From NCBI GenBank assembly GCA_949825065.1, contig OX463865.1, forward strand, positions 21,375,115 to 21,439,114: a stretch of 64,000 bases of DNA, in the 5' to 3' direction. Under the pieces are notes generated by a model that saw nothing but the letters and a program-made list of their open reading frames with translations, was not told where the DNA came from and searched no databases. The first letter of the stretch is position 1, and each line of letters starts with the position of its first letter. Source of the stretch: Odontocerum albicorne. Lineage: Eukaryota; Arthropoda; Insecta; Trichoptera; Odontoceridae. This document shows positions 21,340-33,294 of this stretch, piece after piece. A program made the translations under genes and the position numbers.

Positions 21340-21460
21340 GATACTTTTAAGTGAAAACCGGACTACAATCCATTTTGATAAAATTTGGTACCAAGGAAAG
21401 TCGAACTCCCAGACTGTAAGACATGCGTTTTATCTTCTTGGCTACGAGACTTTCTTGTTT
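21340..21460 (-). mobile_element. SINE-1 body and head, right part split by the Tc1-like insertion
   Basis: cttttaagtgaaaaccggac matches the body ttgagtgtaaaccagactgg. The complement of a B-box and head follows (aagtcgaactcccagactgt, ttcttggctacgagac). It resumes where the copy at 20558 stopped. Confidence 0.75.
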
Positions 21461-21589
21461 ATGGTTTCTTTGATGAAAAAATACTTTACCCTCGACTGAT
21501 TTCGTTCATTCTTAGCGAAACTTAGTTGTCTTAGAAGGATAGCCTTACTTAGCGTTCCTTGGAAGCTGAACCTCAATTATTATTTTATT

Positions 21590-21685
21590 TATTTCATACT
21601 TTATTATATATTATAGTGTGTGAAATATAGCGGGATTATGGCCAAGTTACAATCTCTTCCAGCCAATAATAAAATTGTTAAACAA
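21590..21685 (-). mobile_element. LINE-E/SINE-1 tail fragment
   Basis: Complement of the tail: tttatttcatactttattat, tagcgggattatggccaagt, tacaatctcttccagccaat. Confidence 0.6.
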
Positions 21686-22367
21686 AATTAAGTGAAATAT
21701 GAAGAATATGTGTGTGATTTGTTGACTCAAAGGAATTTTTTTGGTGAATGGTGATTATTTTTGCATTATATGGTTATTTACGAGTATTACCGTTTGTATG
21801 TTTTTTTGTTTCTAAATTGAATTAACGCTATGTTAATCAGATTGAACCTTTGAATCTCACCAGTATTAATATCGTTTCGTTTCACTTTATCTTTTCGGTG
21901 GGATATTAGCCAAATATGATCTTTTAAAAATAAATGTTTACACGAGTATGTAACATATTTGAAATGTATATTTTTTTCAATAAAAACAGTATTCTGTAAA
22001 TAATCAACGATATTAAACAAACTTCAAAATAAGTTAGACAGTCTGAATAAACATCGAGAAAGTTATGACACGTCCTCAGAAGGTCGTGAAGTCAGTCTCC
22101 CCTGAGAAACAAACATCCCAAGTCTTAGGAGTAGATCTCAGAGTTTAGAGGAGGAAGGCTGATGGAGGGGGGGGGGGTATGGGGGATGGCTGGACCGGAT
22201 TTTATAGTATATGACGGGTCTTTGAAAATTGAGGCTCGCGGACAGCGTCCGACCACTTAAATATTCTGATGACGTGGCCCCAAATATTTTTTATTTATTT
22301 TTATTAATATTGGATCATGTCATAAATAATTTCCGTTACTGACAACAAATTAAAATGATTGTTAATG

Positions 22368-22790
22368 TTAGTTATCCCAATGACTCGTCATACTTATCGC
22401 TCAGTCTTATCACGACAGTGGCGTGGCAACTTACACGTCGTTATAAAATATGTTAGTTATCCCAATGACTCGTCATACTTATCGCTCAGTTTTATCATGA
22501 CAGTGGCGTGGCAACTTACACGTCGTTATAAAATATGTTAGTTATCCCAATGACTCGTCATACTTATCGCTCAGTTTTATCACGACAGTGGCGTGGCAGC
22601 TTACACGTCGTTATAAAATATGTTAGTTATCCCAATGACTCGTCATACTTATCGCTCAGTTTTATCACGACAGTGGCGTGGCAGCTTACACGTCGTTATA
22701 AAATATGTTAGTTATCCCAATGACTCGTCATACTTATCGCTCAGTTTTATCACGACAGTGGCGTGGCAGCTTACACGTCGTTATAAAATA
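22368..22790. repeat. 85-bp tandem array, five copies
   Basis: The unit ttagttatcccaatgactcg ... ttacacgtcgttataaaata starts at 22368, 22453, 22538, 22623 and 22708. Only three or four point differences. Confidence 0.95.
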
Positions 22791-23295
22791 ATAAATGATC
22801 TACCAGTGAAATGGAGGGATCGATGGTGCATATTATTCGCGTAATGTTGTGGGAATTTAAGCGGAGAATTTCTCTAATGAAAACCAGGTTCGAGGGTTTA
22901 TCGAAAACTTATTTACGTCAAAACCAGCGGAATTTGTACTTAATCGAAAATAGCTACTTAATAAATGGCAAGTCATTGCAAGTAATGGCGAATATACAAC
23001 TGATTAAGAGATCCTTGCTGTGTTTGTATTGAGAGTTAAATTTGATAGACTATAACGGAAGTTTTTTTATGACTCTACCTAATAAATGAATATACAGTAA
23101 CTCCCTTAAGTTGCTGTGTAAGAATTCCAATGGCGTTGATTCGCGTATGTCTCTTTATATAATATGACTGGTTTCAACAAATGTTGACTATGACTCGAAT
23201 AAATATTTCGGCATTAATAATAAGTTCTAATTATTTTTCAATCTTCACTCGATTTCGACCTTTCAAATAATAGATATTAAAATTTTAGTTTAGTT

Positions 23296-23455
23296 CATTT
23301 AGTAGCACACAGCAGTACCAGTCCAATGCTCTGGGCTGTATCTCACGCGTGAAAGGGTTCTCAAAATCCAACATACACATTTAGTAGCACACAGCAGTCC
23401 AATGCTCTGGGCTGTATCTCACGCGTGAAAGGGTTCTCAAAATCCAACATACGCA
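23296..23455. repeat. Tandem duplication of about 76-82 bp
   Basis: catttagtagcacacagcag ... caaaatccaacatac is present twice. The first copy has an extra accagt that duplicates neighbouring bases. Confidence 0.9.
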
Positions 23456-23794
23456 CAAAAATTCGTTAATCAAATAAACAAAAATTCACTCGCACAATTC
23501 ATCCACTCAATTCATATCGAAAAACACTACAAATAATCCTAACAACGATATGGATCATTGTGTGTATGGGAAAGTATAACTGAATTTAATCATGAAAATA
23601 GTTTTAACTGTGTAAATTTTATACTTCCAGGATTGATGTATGCATTTTTGATATTTCAAACAAACCAAATATACGAGTTTTGTTGTTCTATCCTTTTTGC
23701 AAAATGTGCGTCCAATTGCTTATACGGCCATATTTAAGTAATGTACGAGTATAATCAATATTGGATTGATGGTATCAATATTAGAATATTGAAC

Positions 23795-23975
23795 AATCAA
23801 TTACTTCGGTATTCCACAATTAAAATTATCCGCGCTTCACGTGTTTCTACCTCCTATCCCGAGGCTCTTTCCCCGATCCCGATATTAATGTAATTAGTGA
23901 AATAAAGTAATCTATTGTTAAATATTCTAATATGGAGTTCCGCAAGTTAAAGCCGAAACTTTCGATAGACTCGGG
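23795..23975. repeat. Relative of the 56092 repeat, internally shortened
   Basis: cgcttcacgtgtttctacct, then gaaataaagtaatctattgt, taaatattctaatatggagt and aaagccgaaactttcgatag match 56125-56515 with a large gap. Confidence 0.65.
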
Positions 23976-24649
23976 TATCAACTTCTCGTGAAATTAAAAA
24001 AAGTGACAACTATTTTACACTTTTGAGATTTTTTAAGTTTTAAAATTTTGTAAAAAATACATTTGTCATGTTTATTTTTTTATTGATTATTAATTTTTGT
24101 TAGTTATGCGTATTGTTAATTAACCAGTCAATTTTCAAATTTTCTGAAGAATACAATTTAAAGTTTTTTTTTAACAAATCGTGTCGACTTAGTTTGGAGG
24201 GCCCGATCTCGTTTTTGATTTCTCAATGCGACCCGTGAGTCGTGATATTTATCCAGGCATGGTCTCCATACCCTCACATTCGGAATCCCTGGAGGGGGCC
24301 GGTCTCGGTCTAATGACGAGATGAAATTTAGCTTTGAATAGAGCACACGATGGGATTCCTTCGGGATTTTGCTGAGAGGCTTTTCATAAATAGCGATAGT
24401 ATTCTGGATCGGACTCGGCGTTATGTTTTGTGTGCCATTTCATGGATTAACCGTTTCGTCTCGTGGTCTGCAAAATATCAAATTGATTAAAGCGTATGCA
24501 ATTTCGTTTTATGTACGAATACATGTTTTGATAACCCACACAACTGTAAGAGGAAAAAGTAGGGATTACGTATGGTTCAGTTCTTTGATACTACGTCGTA
24601 TTTTATAGTCCTTTCTACTGTACGTCTGCGATTCTTGCGGCCGAGCACT

Positions 24650-24812
24650 CTCACTTAACGGTTGGGGTATATTTTGGCTGGGAGGGAAGATATTACGCGA
24701 TGAGCCGAAACCTTTTGTTAGCTGCTCTCTTAAGTGTGGTTTTTCATTGCCTTAACATATATGTAATTACTGGATATGTATATTTCCATACTTAATCGTT
24801 ATCAATTAACAT
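24650..24812 (+). repeat. Rep-G, partial
   Basis: gatgagccgaaaccttttgt, tagctgctctcttaagtgtg and a following AT-rich end. Confidence 0.65.
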
Positions 24813-24814
24813 AT

Positions 24815-25570
24815 TGGTAATTTATTTTAATTTTTATATATGTTTCTAGCTTCAGTGGAGTTCAGTTCGATCCCACACCCACTCTGATATGGGGGATAAA
24901 ATAAGTCCCCATCCAGCGCGATCTAAACTATTGAAGATCGAAGTATTTTTTAAGGTTTTTATGATCGTGACGTCACATAGTGACGAAGAAGGAACATTCC
25001 ATAGGGGCTCTTTCTCCGGTGGCGACACACCTGAATGTGAAAAGAATAGTAGCGACGACGGACTTGAGGTCCGACATCACGGGAGAAGGGAAATGACTCG
25101 CTGCGCAGTTAAATTATCTTATAAAGTGGCTTAAAGCCTGAAGTTCTAACAGCCCAGCAAGTTGCTAGGAATTTCACAAAAAAATTCAAATGCAACAAAA
25201 CTATCCTTGAACGCTCCTAGATCGTAGACCGTAGGCGCCATTCGGTCGGAGTTGACTGCATCGGTTTTCATCGCAGTATCGCAGAATGTACTCCGCGGAT
25301 TTATCCAGAAGCGGAGGAACGAGATTGAAGCTAAAAAGTTTGTCATTAAAGCTTCCATGGCCAGAGAGAAATCGGGTTGACCAATAGTTTGGTTTGGTTG
25401 GTTATATACCAGCCATCTTTCTCAAAACTCATTGCATGTTCTGAGACAGCCGACTTATACGCACGAAATTCATATAAATAGTTCAACTGACCCGATCTAC
25501 TGCCGCTCCACGCTCGCGTGATTTGACAACTCGCAACAAAACATTGTCTTCTGGTTTGTTGGGATTTCCA
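24815..25570. other. Two unassigned short frames
   Basis: Frames at 24889-25134 (+, acidic/basic, no motif) and 25146-25358 (-) were examined. Neither resembles a known family, and base composition is only slightly above background. Not called. Confidence 0.35.
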
Positions 25571-25572
25571 CT

Positions 25573-25700
25573 TTTATTATATCTTCTCTCTCTGCGCTGC
25601 AGTGACTTTGTGGTTGTGTGTGTACATTTATATTATTCTATCTTCTCTCTTTGCGCTGCAGTGACTCTGTGTTTGTGTGTGTACATTTATATTTTTCTGA
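25573..25700. repeat. Tandem duplication of about 63 bp
   Basis: ttatatcttctctctctgcg ctgcagtgactttgtggttg and a second copy beginning near 25637, both ending in tgtgtgtgtacatttata. Confidence 0.88.
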
Positions 25701-25744
25701 CATATATGTTATATTGATATTATTATTGTATTTACTGTTTGTTG

Positions 25745-26000
25745 ATTACAGTTTTTTGGCTGTAAAACATCTGATAACCTCAATAGGGGATCGCTCTTCT
25801 CGCCTTCTATTGGTGAGGGTGTATCTCGACTGGGGAAACATGAGATGAGCTCGGACGTTTCGAAAGCTTATCTTTCAAATATATTTGTTACCATTGCCTG
25901 AAAATATATTTGTAATTTCAGGATATACACACGAGTATACGCATATATACTATGTCGCTATCAATAAACCTATCTTTCAAAGTGACACCGGCATTGTAGT
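25745..26000 (+). repeat. Rep-G copy
   Basis: tggctgtaaaacatctgata, ggtgagggtgtatctcgact, atgtcgctatcaataaacct at the 3' end. Confidence 0.68.
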
Positions 26001-26814
26001 GTACTTACAGCCCATTAATGATTTGTCAGAGTTATAGCCATTAAATATTATTTAATGAATAATTGAATCACCAATTCGAATATGTTGAAGAGTGCCATAC
26101 GAATGACAAAAAAATGATTTATTTTACAAATGACCGTCTTTTTGCTGGCGATATATGAAGTGTTAACAGATAAGTTTATTTATGAAATATTTCACATTCC
26201 TAAGACGTCTGCGTGAGGCAGTGGACGAGGAGGAACAGCGGTCACGCACGGGTTATTGTTCCGCCCATAGACTCGCGGGAATGTGTCATGTACTGGCTGG
26301 CATTCTTTATCGGGCACGGGTAATAATCAATGCTGCATACATAGCTTCGTAGATAGACAGTTTCAGAAAACTAAACATCGGTGATTTTCAAAGTTTCGCA
26401 TCTACTAGTACGAGTATACGAATGAATAAATGTGCGTTGTGCGTAACAATTATGATAGAAGGCACATTGCAATGTGCGTATTCTTTATAAAATCTTGATT
26501 GGTCTTGTGGAATCACCTGCGACTCTGGAGTGTATTGGTTTAAGAGTTCCCTCTCGCTTTTAGAAGACCTGTTTTGTTCAGCGTATCTTCATTAAGAAGG
26601 AACATCGGTTTCTATGACCTAGTCGTAATAATGTGCCGAGAGACAATGCGATATCTGGCTCGGATGTGGACATATTTAGTTCAACATTGTCAGACTTTAG
26701 GAGGATGGTGGCTAAACTGCATGAGGAATGAGTGTTTATTTTTTTCTATATACACGTATTGCATTTAATCATATTGGGTAACAATGTCGACAGAATACAG
26801 AATTAAGTGATCAC

Positions 26815-27110
26815 GGGTTAATGTGAAGCACAGACTATGTTAAGTAAGATGAAGTAGAGCACGTCGAGATGGTTTGTGCATGTAAGACGAATGAATGAAG
26901 GAAAACTAACAAAACAAATATATAGTGCAAATGTAAGTGGATGGTGTGTGGTATACATGGAAGACCAAGATACGCATGGTTGGATTAAGTGTATGATATA
27001 TTTTTAAATGTTGAAAATGCGAGGGATGAGTGTCCAGATAGGAAAGTCTGGCGCTCTTTTCTCGTTGCCTACCTCGGCAGGTAAATGGCGTAATGGTATG
27101 CATGTATGTA
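26815..27110 (+). mobile_element. LINE-A 3' end
   Basis: It contains cgagatggtttgtgcatgta (RWF-HV), aaaactaacaaaacaaata, tggttggattaagtgtatga, gaaagtctggcgctcttttc and ggtaaatggcgtaatgg. The reading frame is broken. Confidence 0.75.
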
Positions 27111-27499
27111 AATACAATATTAAATCTCGCTCGAAACTCGAGCCAAACTTTGATAAGCGTCAGAATAACAGGTTTAACGATCAGAGCTTATCCGCCGCAA
27201 ATCAAGCGTTTCTCGTTATAATGTTTATTTACGCGAATTCCTTTGCGAAAATTGTTTTAGGGTCAGGAAGTCACGCGTCAAGCGCAATAATCTCTAGTGC
27301 CTGACTCCTCGCATAGCTCAATCCAAATACGAGTATTGTAGAATTCTCTTCGTTTATATCGGCTGGATACTCAATATCTTTGGCCAGATTTATTTTATTA
27401 ACTTCTGAATTTAATAAAATACACAGAATTTTTTTTCATGGCCCAACTCATCAGAAAACAAACTGTATTGGATATTCGTCCCTTTGCCCTGTTGACATT

Positions 27500-27680
27500 G
27501 CGTGCTCCGTTTACCTTGTTCCCTGTCATTACCTTTCTTTCAATGTTCCTTGAAAATAAATGAGGAACAACTTAAAGAAGCTCGAGTTGAAACTCGCCCA
27601 TCACATGTTAACATTCTGCCCAAATAACAGAACTCGTCAATCTACCCCAGTTTTTCTAAGTTTAACGCGCAAAAATTACA
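27500..27680 (+). repeat. Rep-J copy with an extra inner segment
   Basis: cgtgctccgtttaccttgtt, cctttctttcaatgttcctt, aaactcgcccatcacatgtt, acagaactcgtcaatctacc. Confidence 0.65.
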
Positions 27681-28185
27681 ATACATAATAGTATGTTGGT
27701 GTCTACCTTGATGTATGGAAGTGAAACTTGAACTTGGCAGATTAAAGATAAGAGTAGGATTAATGCTGTGGAGATGCGCGCACCAAGGAACATTTGTAGA
27801 GTGCCAATGTTTGAAGGAAGATATCAGAAATTAATGCATGGATATAAAATGGATGTTTTAAGTAAGACGAAGAAAGGAACTTTTAGATGGTTTGGACATG
27901 TGTAGAGAATGAACGATGGAAGAATGATCAAGAAGTATACAAGTCAGAAGTGTAAGGTGTGTGTGAAAGAGATGGACCGATAAAAGCATGGCTGGATCAA
28001 ATGGACCAGATTTTGAAATAAATAGTTATAAATATGAATAATAGAGGATTGTGCATGACCAGATGTATGAATGCCGAGGAGGCGAAAATTGTGTTCATGT
28101 ATAGAAATGTTTAGAGATCTGTTATTTCTGACTACCCCGCAAGGGTAACGGTGTTATGATAAGTACGAGTATGTATACCCTGCTG
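27675..28185 (+). mobile_element. LINE-A, longest C-terminal copy
   Basis: It starts further 5' than the other copies: a degraded YGSETW-type segment (gatgtatggaagtgaaactt), a NAVEMRA-type segment, SKTKKGTFRWFGHV, and a final VISDYPARV. This order (YGSETW, EMRALR, RWFGHV, SAYP) links the short LINE-A tails to one RT C-terminal region. It has many stops. A TACGAGTA octamer lies in the 3' tail (28164). Confidence 0.75.
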
Positions 28186-28644
28186 TAATATCTCCAGCCA
28201 TCTAGATCGATCGAACCAATAATTTCCAAAGAGATCTCCATTCTTCAGCCTTACACCGATTCGCTACTCCGATCTTGTGATGTCAAAGGATCGTTGTGCT
28301 GTAATAGAAATTTTCTGTAAAAGTACTGATAACTTTCTGGGCTGTTCGAACTCCAAGTCTTGAGGTTCTTTCTTAGTTTATTTATTGTGCAGTGAGTCGT
28401 TTTCATTCTTACGTGATGTCGTACCTTCTCACGTCTGCCGTCGCTACTATTCTTGTCACACTCCTCTGTTCTTCGCTTCTATTTACTCGTATAAATACTT
28501 CGTCACTACGCGCTTATAATAAAGAAGATTTTGATCACCTAGTGTAGATCGCGTTGGATGGGGGTTTATTTTATGTGAGTTTAAAGCATGTACAATCCGA
28601 CATCGACACGTGTACGTGTCCTTACCCTATTGCATAACTAGACA

Positions 28645-28965
28645 CGTCCTCAAGATTGCTTCGACTGTTTACATTTCCTTCTTTCTAAATATTAGCCATT
28701 TGATCCAACCATACTTTGCTTGGTCTTCCTCTACCACTCAGATATACACTGCATATTTATTTTGTAAGTTGTTCTTCATTTGTTTATTCCACATGCCCAA
28801 ACCATCTCAGAATGTAAGAAGCCTAATAAATCGTAGGAGCTCTTGCAGAAGGTGCATGGATGTGGAACAGGCGAAATATGTGTGTCGACATTGTAAAGTC
28901 TTGTACTCTGTCCTCTCAGCCTTCCCCAACAGGGAAACGGTGTGATGGTGTGCATTAATGTATTC
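28645..28965. mobile_element. LINE-A pieces in head-to-head inverted order
   Basis: The segment 28645-28815 is LINE-A on the minus strand (atttgatccaaccatacttt ... cacatgcccaaaccatctca). The sequence then switches to plus-strand LINE-A from about 28816 (aatcgtaggagctcttgcag ... ccaacagggaaacggtgtga). The two halves are consecutive parts of the tail, with the first inverted. Confidence 0.7.
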
Positions 28966-28969
28966 GACA

Positions 28970-29880
28970 CAATAACACATACTATAGCCGATATCGCAGG
29001 AAGATTATCAAGTTAAGAAAAATACAGTATTACAGAATATGCGAACATAAATAAGATTACTGTGGACCATAAAAACGTAACGAGAATATATTGTATCCCG
29101 TCGCTCTCCTTGCCTTCCACGCAGCACCCAGCACCTTTATAGTAGGCACACTAACCATGGAATAGGGCAAGGGTTTCGTCACTTGTCCACTAAACTTGAA
29201 AGCTGACTATCTCTAGGATGAAAGCATGTATTATACATAGTCAAAAGGTTTCTCAAGTTCATACTATTTAGGACATATTTCATCGAAACGTTAGTACCCT
29301 TAAATTTATTTATGAATACTAAATGGCACCAGAAAATAAATGTAAATAAGTAAATAAATTAAAAATAATCCCTCTTTGTACAACTTAGTATTTTTCTCTT
29401 ATTTTGTAATTTCGAGAAGAGAAACGGAAAAAAATTGAAGATGTGCCCGCTAGAAAGGTCACGTTTACTCTAATTTCACAAGTGTCTCGCATACTAATCA
29501 GTTATTAAGTGGAGGATTTACATAATTTGCATCGCCGCTGGATTCTGCGAGAACTTTTGCAAAAAAAAACATGGGATAGAATCTCGCTACTCGAAGACGA
29601 GGGGGCTTCGTTCGTGTGCTGATGATAATGATAAAGCTTTTCGACAAACCTCTCACGTCCGAGGAAATATTTTTAATAAATATAAGCCAAACCAAAAGGG
29701 AATATTTTAACGTGGAGACGAATTATGACAGATTTCCGCTGAGACAAATCTTCCTCCTCGGAGCAAGACACACAGGTGACGACAGTAATATAAAATTTGT
29801 CTGTCCTGACGGTCTCCATGGCAAAGTTGATAAGATACTTGTCTTCCTGCGAAGTTTGCTGATTTAATTCCCAATGGACC
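28970..29880. other. Stretch without recognised gene
   Basis: A frame at 29616-29867 (+) overlaps one at 29498-29695 (-). Neither shows a domain. Confidence 0.45.
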
Positions 29881-29884
29881 CTTT

Positions 29885-30018
29885 TTTTTTAAAACGTTCT
29901 AGTCTAATTTTTATTTTAGGCCTTTTTAATATTTTTCTGGTTTTTCGGACGAGATTGCAACATGGCAATAAACTCACCAGGTTGTTCTGTTTACAACAAA
30001 AGCGTAATAAATAAAATT
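29885..30018 (+). mobile_element. SINE-1 body and tail, head missing
   Basis: ctagtctaatttttatttta, ggcctttttaatatttttct, cggacgagattgcaacatgg, aataaactcaccaggttgtt. Confidence 0.72.
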
Positions 30019-30385
30019 GTTCATTGATGTCGTGGCCATGTATGGATGTTTGCATACCATTCAGGCGTTCCAGGTTTATTATCTAACGTATCTTCTTGAT
30101 TCTTTTGTTCAATTGTGATACATTTGATTTGGTCGGAGTATTGCTATACAGATTTTTTCACCGGCTAACTTATCTTAGATACGTTAAGTTGTTTAAATCC
30201 ATGACAGATTTTACAAAAATGAAAATATTTTTTTTAAATTTACGGAAAAAAATTCAACCTCTGAACAATAATGGTGAAAGAACGTGTCCGGGAGACAAAC
30301 TTGTCTTTAGCCCCATTCTTGATCGCACCTTCCGTTTAACCCTGAGAGATCGGCGCACTGCTATAGCAGTGGAAGAAATTTGTTC

Positions 30386-30432
30386 TACCCTTGTATTCTA
30401 AATGAATATCATTCATTTAGAATACAAGGGTA
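30386..30432. repeat. Perfect 22-bp hairpin with 3-base loop
   Basis: tacccttgtattctaaatga at and its exact complement, separated by atc. No T-run follows, and this is not a bacterial context. Confidence 0.95.
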
Positions 30433-30780
30433 CATATTCTAAAATATATTTATGTTGTAAAAATGTTTTTTGTTTATTTGTTGTTTAAAATAAATATTTA
30501 TCACGAACGTCCGAATCGTAAATATATCTCAGCACTAGATAGACAATTATATATTTTTCTCGTAGCGCTCTCAGGGTTAAAACAAAATTTGCAGTCCGTT
30601 GTAGCACGTGTCGGTAGTGCTGTCGCATGTGAAAAGTCAACAATACTTCTAGTTTTGTTACCTACATCCATATACGAGTATTTAGTATTATAACCAGACA
30701 AACTCAACCAGATTGGGACGCTTTTTTTTTAATTTACGTTTTCGGACTTCATCGAGAGTCGTGCACGATTAAACCTGGAT

Positions 30781-30848
30781 GGAATTTAAGCGTCGCGACG
30801 CTTAAATTCCGCAATGCTTAAATTTAAGCGTCGCGATGCTTAAATAGA
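30781..30848. repeat. 30-bp perfect palindrome with degenerate repetition
   Basis: ggaatttaagcgtcgcgacg cttaaattcc (30781-30810) is fully self-complementary. Its half recurs as atttaagcgtcgcgatgctt. Confidence 0.92.
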
Positions 30849-30849
30849 T

Positions 30850-32930
30850 AGATACGAGTTCTTTTACTTTTTAATCAATTTTTAAATACTTGCGCAATGT
30901 TTTAACCTGTACATCGCGTTAAAAATCAAATTCCACGAATCCTGTGCGCGGCACAATTTCGGCGTTTTTTAATTTCTATGTTTAAACGCGTATTTTGTTT
31001 AGAACCACTGATATTTGATTACACCACCAAGTAAACATGACATTCAAGTAATTTTCTGATAATAAATAATAGTCATTACTCTTAAGGAGACTCATTAAAT
31101 AAAGGAGATAAACTAAACATTACGTAAAATACACAAAGGAATGCTACAGATCAGATCACAGGCGTTTGTGCTTCCCGCGAGGAACACGTTAATTGCGCAG
31201 TAGGGCTTTTGTCAGCGATTTGAGGGGAATACCTTTTCCACTGTTGTGTCATATGTGTGATTGTATCTATCTATGTATACTCATATTAAGTACTTTGTGT
31301 ATGAATTTATGAGGAATTTTTAGGCTCAATGAGCCTTTGTTTTACATTTGAATCAACCATAGTTGGGCATGGTGACTATCTCCAAAGGTATTCGAACGAT
31401 CATGTCAGCGGCCATGACGACGCGTCGTCTCAATGAGGTAGTCAAATATTAATGGTAGGACTATAGGAATTCGTTCGAAGATAAGGTAGGGAGATAAAGG
31501 AAAAATAGGATGAAAGTGTATTTAGAGTAATGTAATTTTCTCTTAAACGTAAATATGGATGGTGCATATATGTCGGCATTATTCTTTGTAGCATAAATAA
31601 AAATAAATCTTCGATTTTCGTTTTCCAGTTGCGCCGAGTGAACCGCAAATGAAGATTGTGTATTAAATGAGATGTGGTGTGTTGGTATTCGTATGTAAAA
31701 GGGTTGACTTTAGTCTTATCCGAGAGAACGACCGTGTTAGGAAAATAAGTGGATTTTTTCGAGCAGATTGTGAAGGTTCCTTCGCTTTATTGTTTTAAGC
31801 CATTGAAGCGGTTTCAAAACTCTGAAAAGTGATCGTTCGTGAACGTTCTGAAACGTGAAACGTTCAGGTTAAATACGGGTATGAATATGGTTTCGAATCA
31901 TTTAAACTTTCAGACCTTTATCTGCACTGGCAGTTAGTTATTGATTTACATTTATTTTGAACGCTCCGATAAGTTGAAATATGTTACATCATCATCATCG
32001 TCATCCATTTCTTCTTTCGGTTTGAGTTTGCGGCCTAGCTAGTGTAGATTTCCATTCCATCACTCCATCCCCATTCAACTCTCTACCCAGTCCGGTTCTT
32101 ACTTCTCTTCACATAACAACTCAACTTGCTCTCCAACTCCTTGGGCGGCTTGTTGGTCTTCTTCTTGCTGTATAAGCCTTGAACTTTTCATAGTTTCACC
32201 ATGGACACTTCTGACATTGAATGCTGCAACGAATAATGCCGACATATACGAGTACACCACATAGTGTACCTTGACAGGTTGAACACGAAAAATATATCGA
32301 AATATCCACATGCTGTCAATAATGCCCTTCTGACTGTCCCACCGTCCCCTCACGTCTCGTCGAGAATGTTCAACGACTTTCCAATTACAAACTCGCACAA
32401 CGCTCCGGCAGAGATTGCTTTTTAACTTTTACAGTTCATGGCTCTTCATTTTTAACGTCGTCTTATATTGTCCATGCTGTTAGACTTTAGAACCAACTAA
32501 CAGCTAATATAATGAGACTTGTGCCATCGTTCACGTGCTTCAAAAAGCAAATTAAAAAAAATACATCTCGTTTCTGTGACAACGTATTTTTCTATCATCC
32601 CTTTTTCCAAATAACGTTTGTGTTTGTTTTTCTGTTATTTTCTCAAATGATTCCAACCGAACTTAAACTGGAATAAAAATCGAAATGATGAAAAACTGTA
32701 TTGTTTCTGTACATGTTTTCGATAAAAGTTTGTTTTAAAAATAAAAAATAAAAAGAACCATAAAACCTGTTTTGTAAAAAAAATGTCCTTTTTATGTCAG
32801 CTTTATAAAAATATTCTTTTAAGAAATTGAACTGCCGTCGCTTTATGAAGTTTATGCACTTATAAAAATATTGGTTCAGAATTGGCATCGCTTTATGAAG
32901 TTTCTGCACGTTGGTAAACTCGCATTGTAT
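30850..32930. other. Longest stretch without repeats or genes that I recognise
   Basis: About 2 kb. A minus-strand frame at 32099-32398 lies in slightly GC-richer DNA but has no recognisable motif. One TACGAGTA at 32247. Confidence 0.45.
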
Positions 32931-32934
32931 TATA

Positions 32935-33290
32935 TTATGTATAACCATCTCGCTGTTGGAGTAGGCGGAGAGGACAGAGCGTTTGACTTTTTTACCTCGA
33001 CGTATATCCTTAGCCACACATCCATACGACTGCAATTTCTCTGGCTTTTAAGTTCCTTCTTTCAGAATATTTTATTTACTTGATCTCACCATACTTTCCT
33101 TTGTTTAATTCTACCACACCTTCATCTCACTTTTGCACTGTTTATTTGTTGTCAATCTTTCTTCATTCATTATTTCCACATGCTCAAACCATCTCAGCGT
33201 GCTCTTCTTCATCTTACTCAACACAACAATTTGTAGTTCACATTCATCCCTGATCACTTCATTCCGTATTCTGTCATGAAGTTTTAAATA
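32935..33290 (-). mobile_element. LINE-A 3' end
   Basis: Complementary copy: gctgttggagtaggcggaga at the terminus, acttgatctcaccatacttt, and cacatgctcaaaccatctca. It ends at cattccgtattctgtcatga. The minus strand reads STLRWFEHVEIMNEERLT. Confidence 0.75.
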
Positions 33291-33294
33291 AATA

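Noticed and set aside
23296..23455. The 6-bp difference between the two units as another CGAGTA-type insertion
   Set aside because: The extra bases are accagt, a local duplication, not the octamer.
30386..30432. Rho-independent terminator
   Set aside because: Perfect hairpin but no T-run, no upstream gene, and a eukaryotic setting.
32099..32398. Minus-strand 99-codon ORF as a gene
   Set aside because: No recognisable domain, no splice or start support, and only marginal GC rise.
32643..33035. 130-codon minus-strand ORF as a gene
   Set aside because: Low-complexity Phe/Tyr/Lys-rich reading overlapping a LINE-A tail; no domain.
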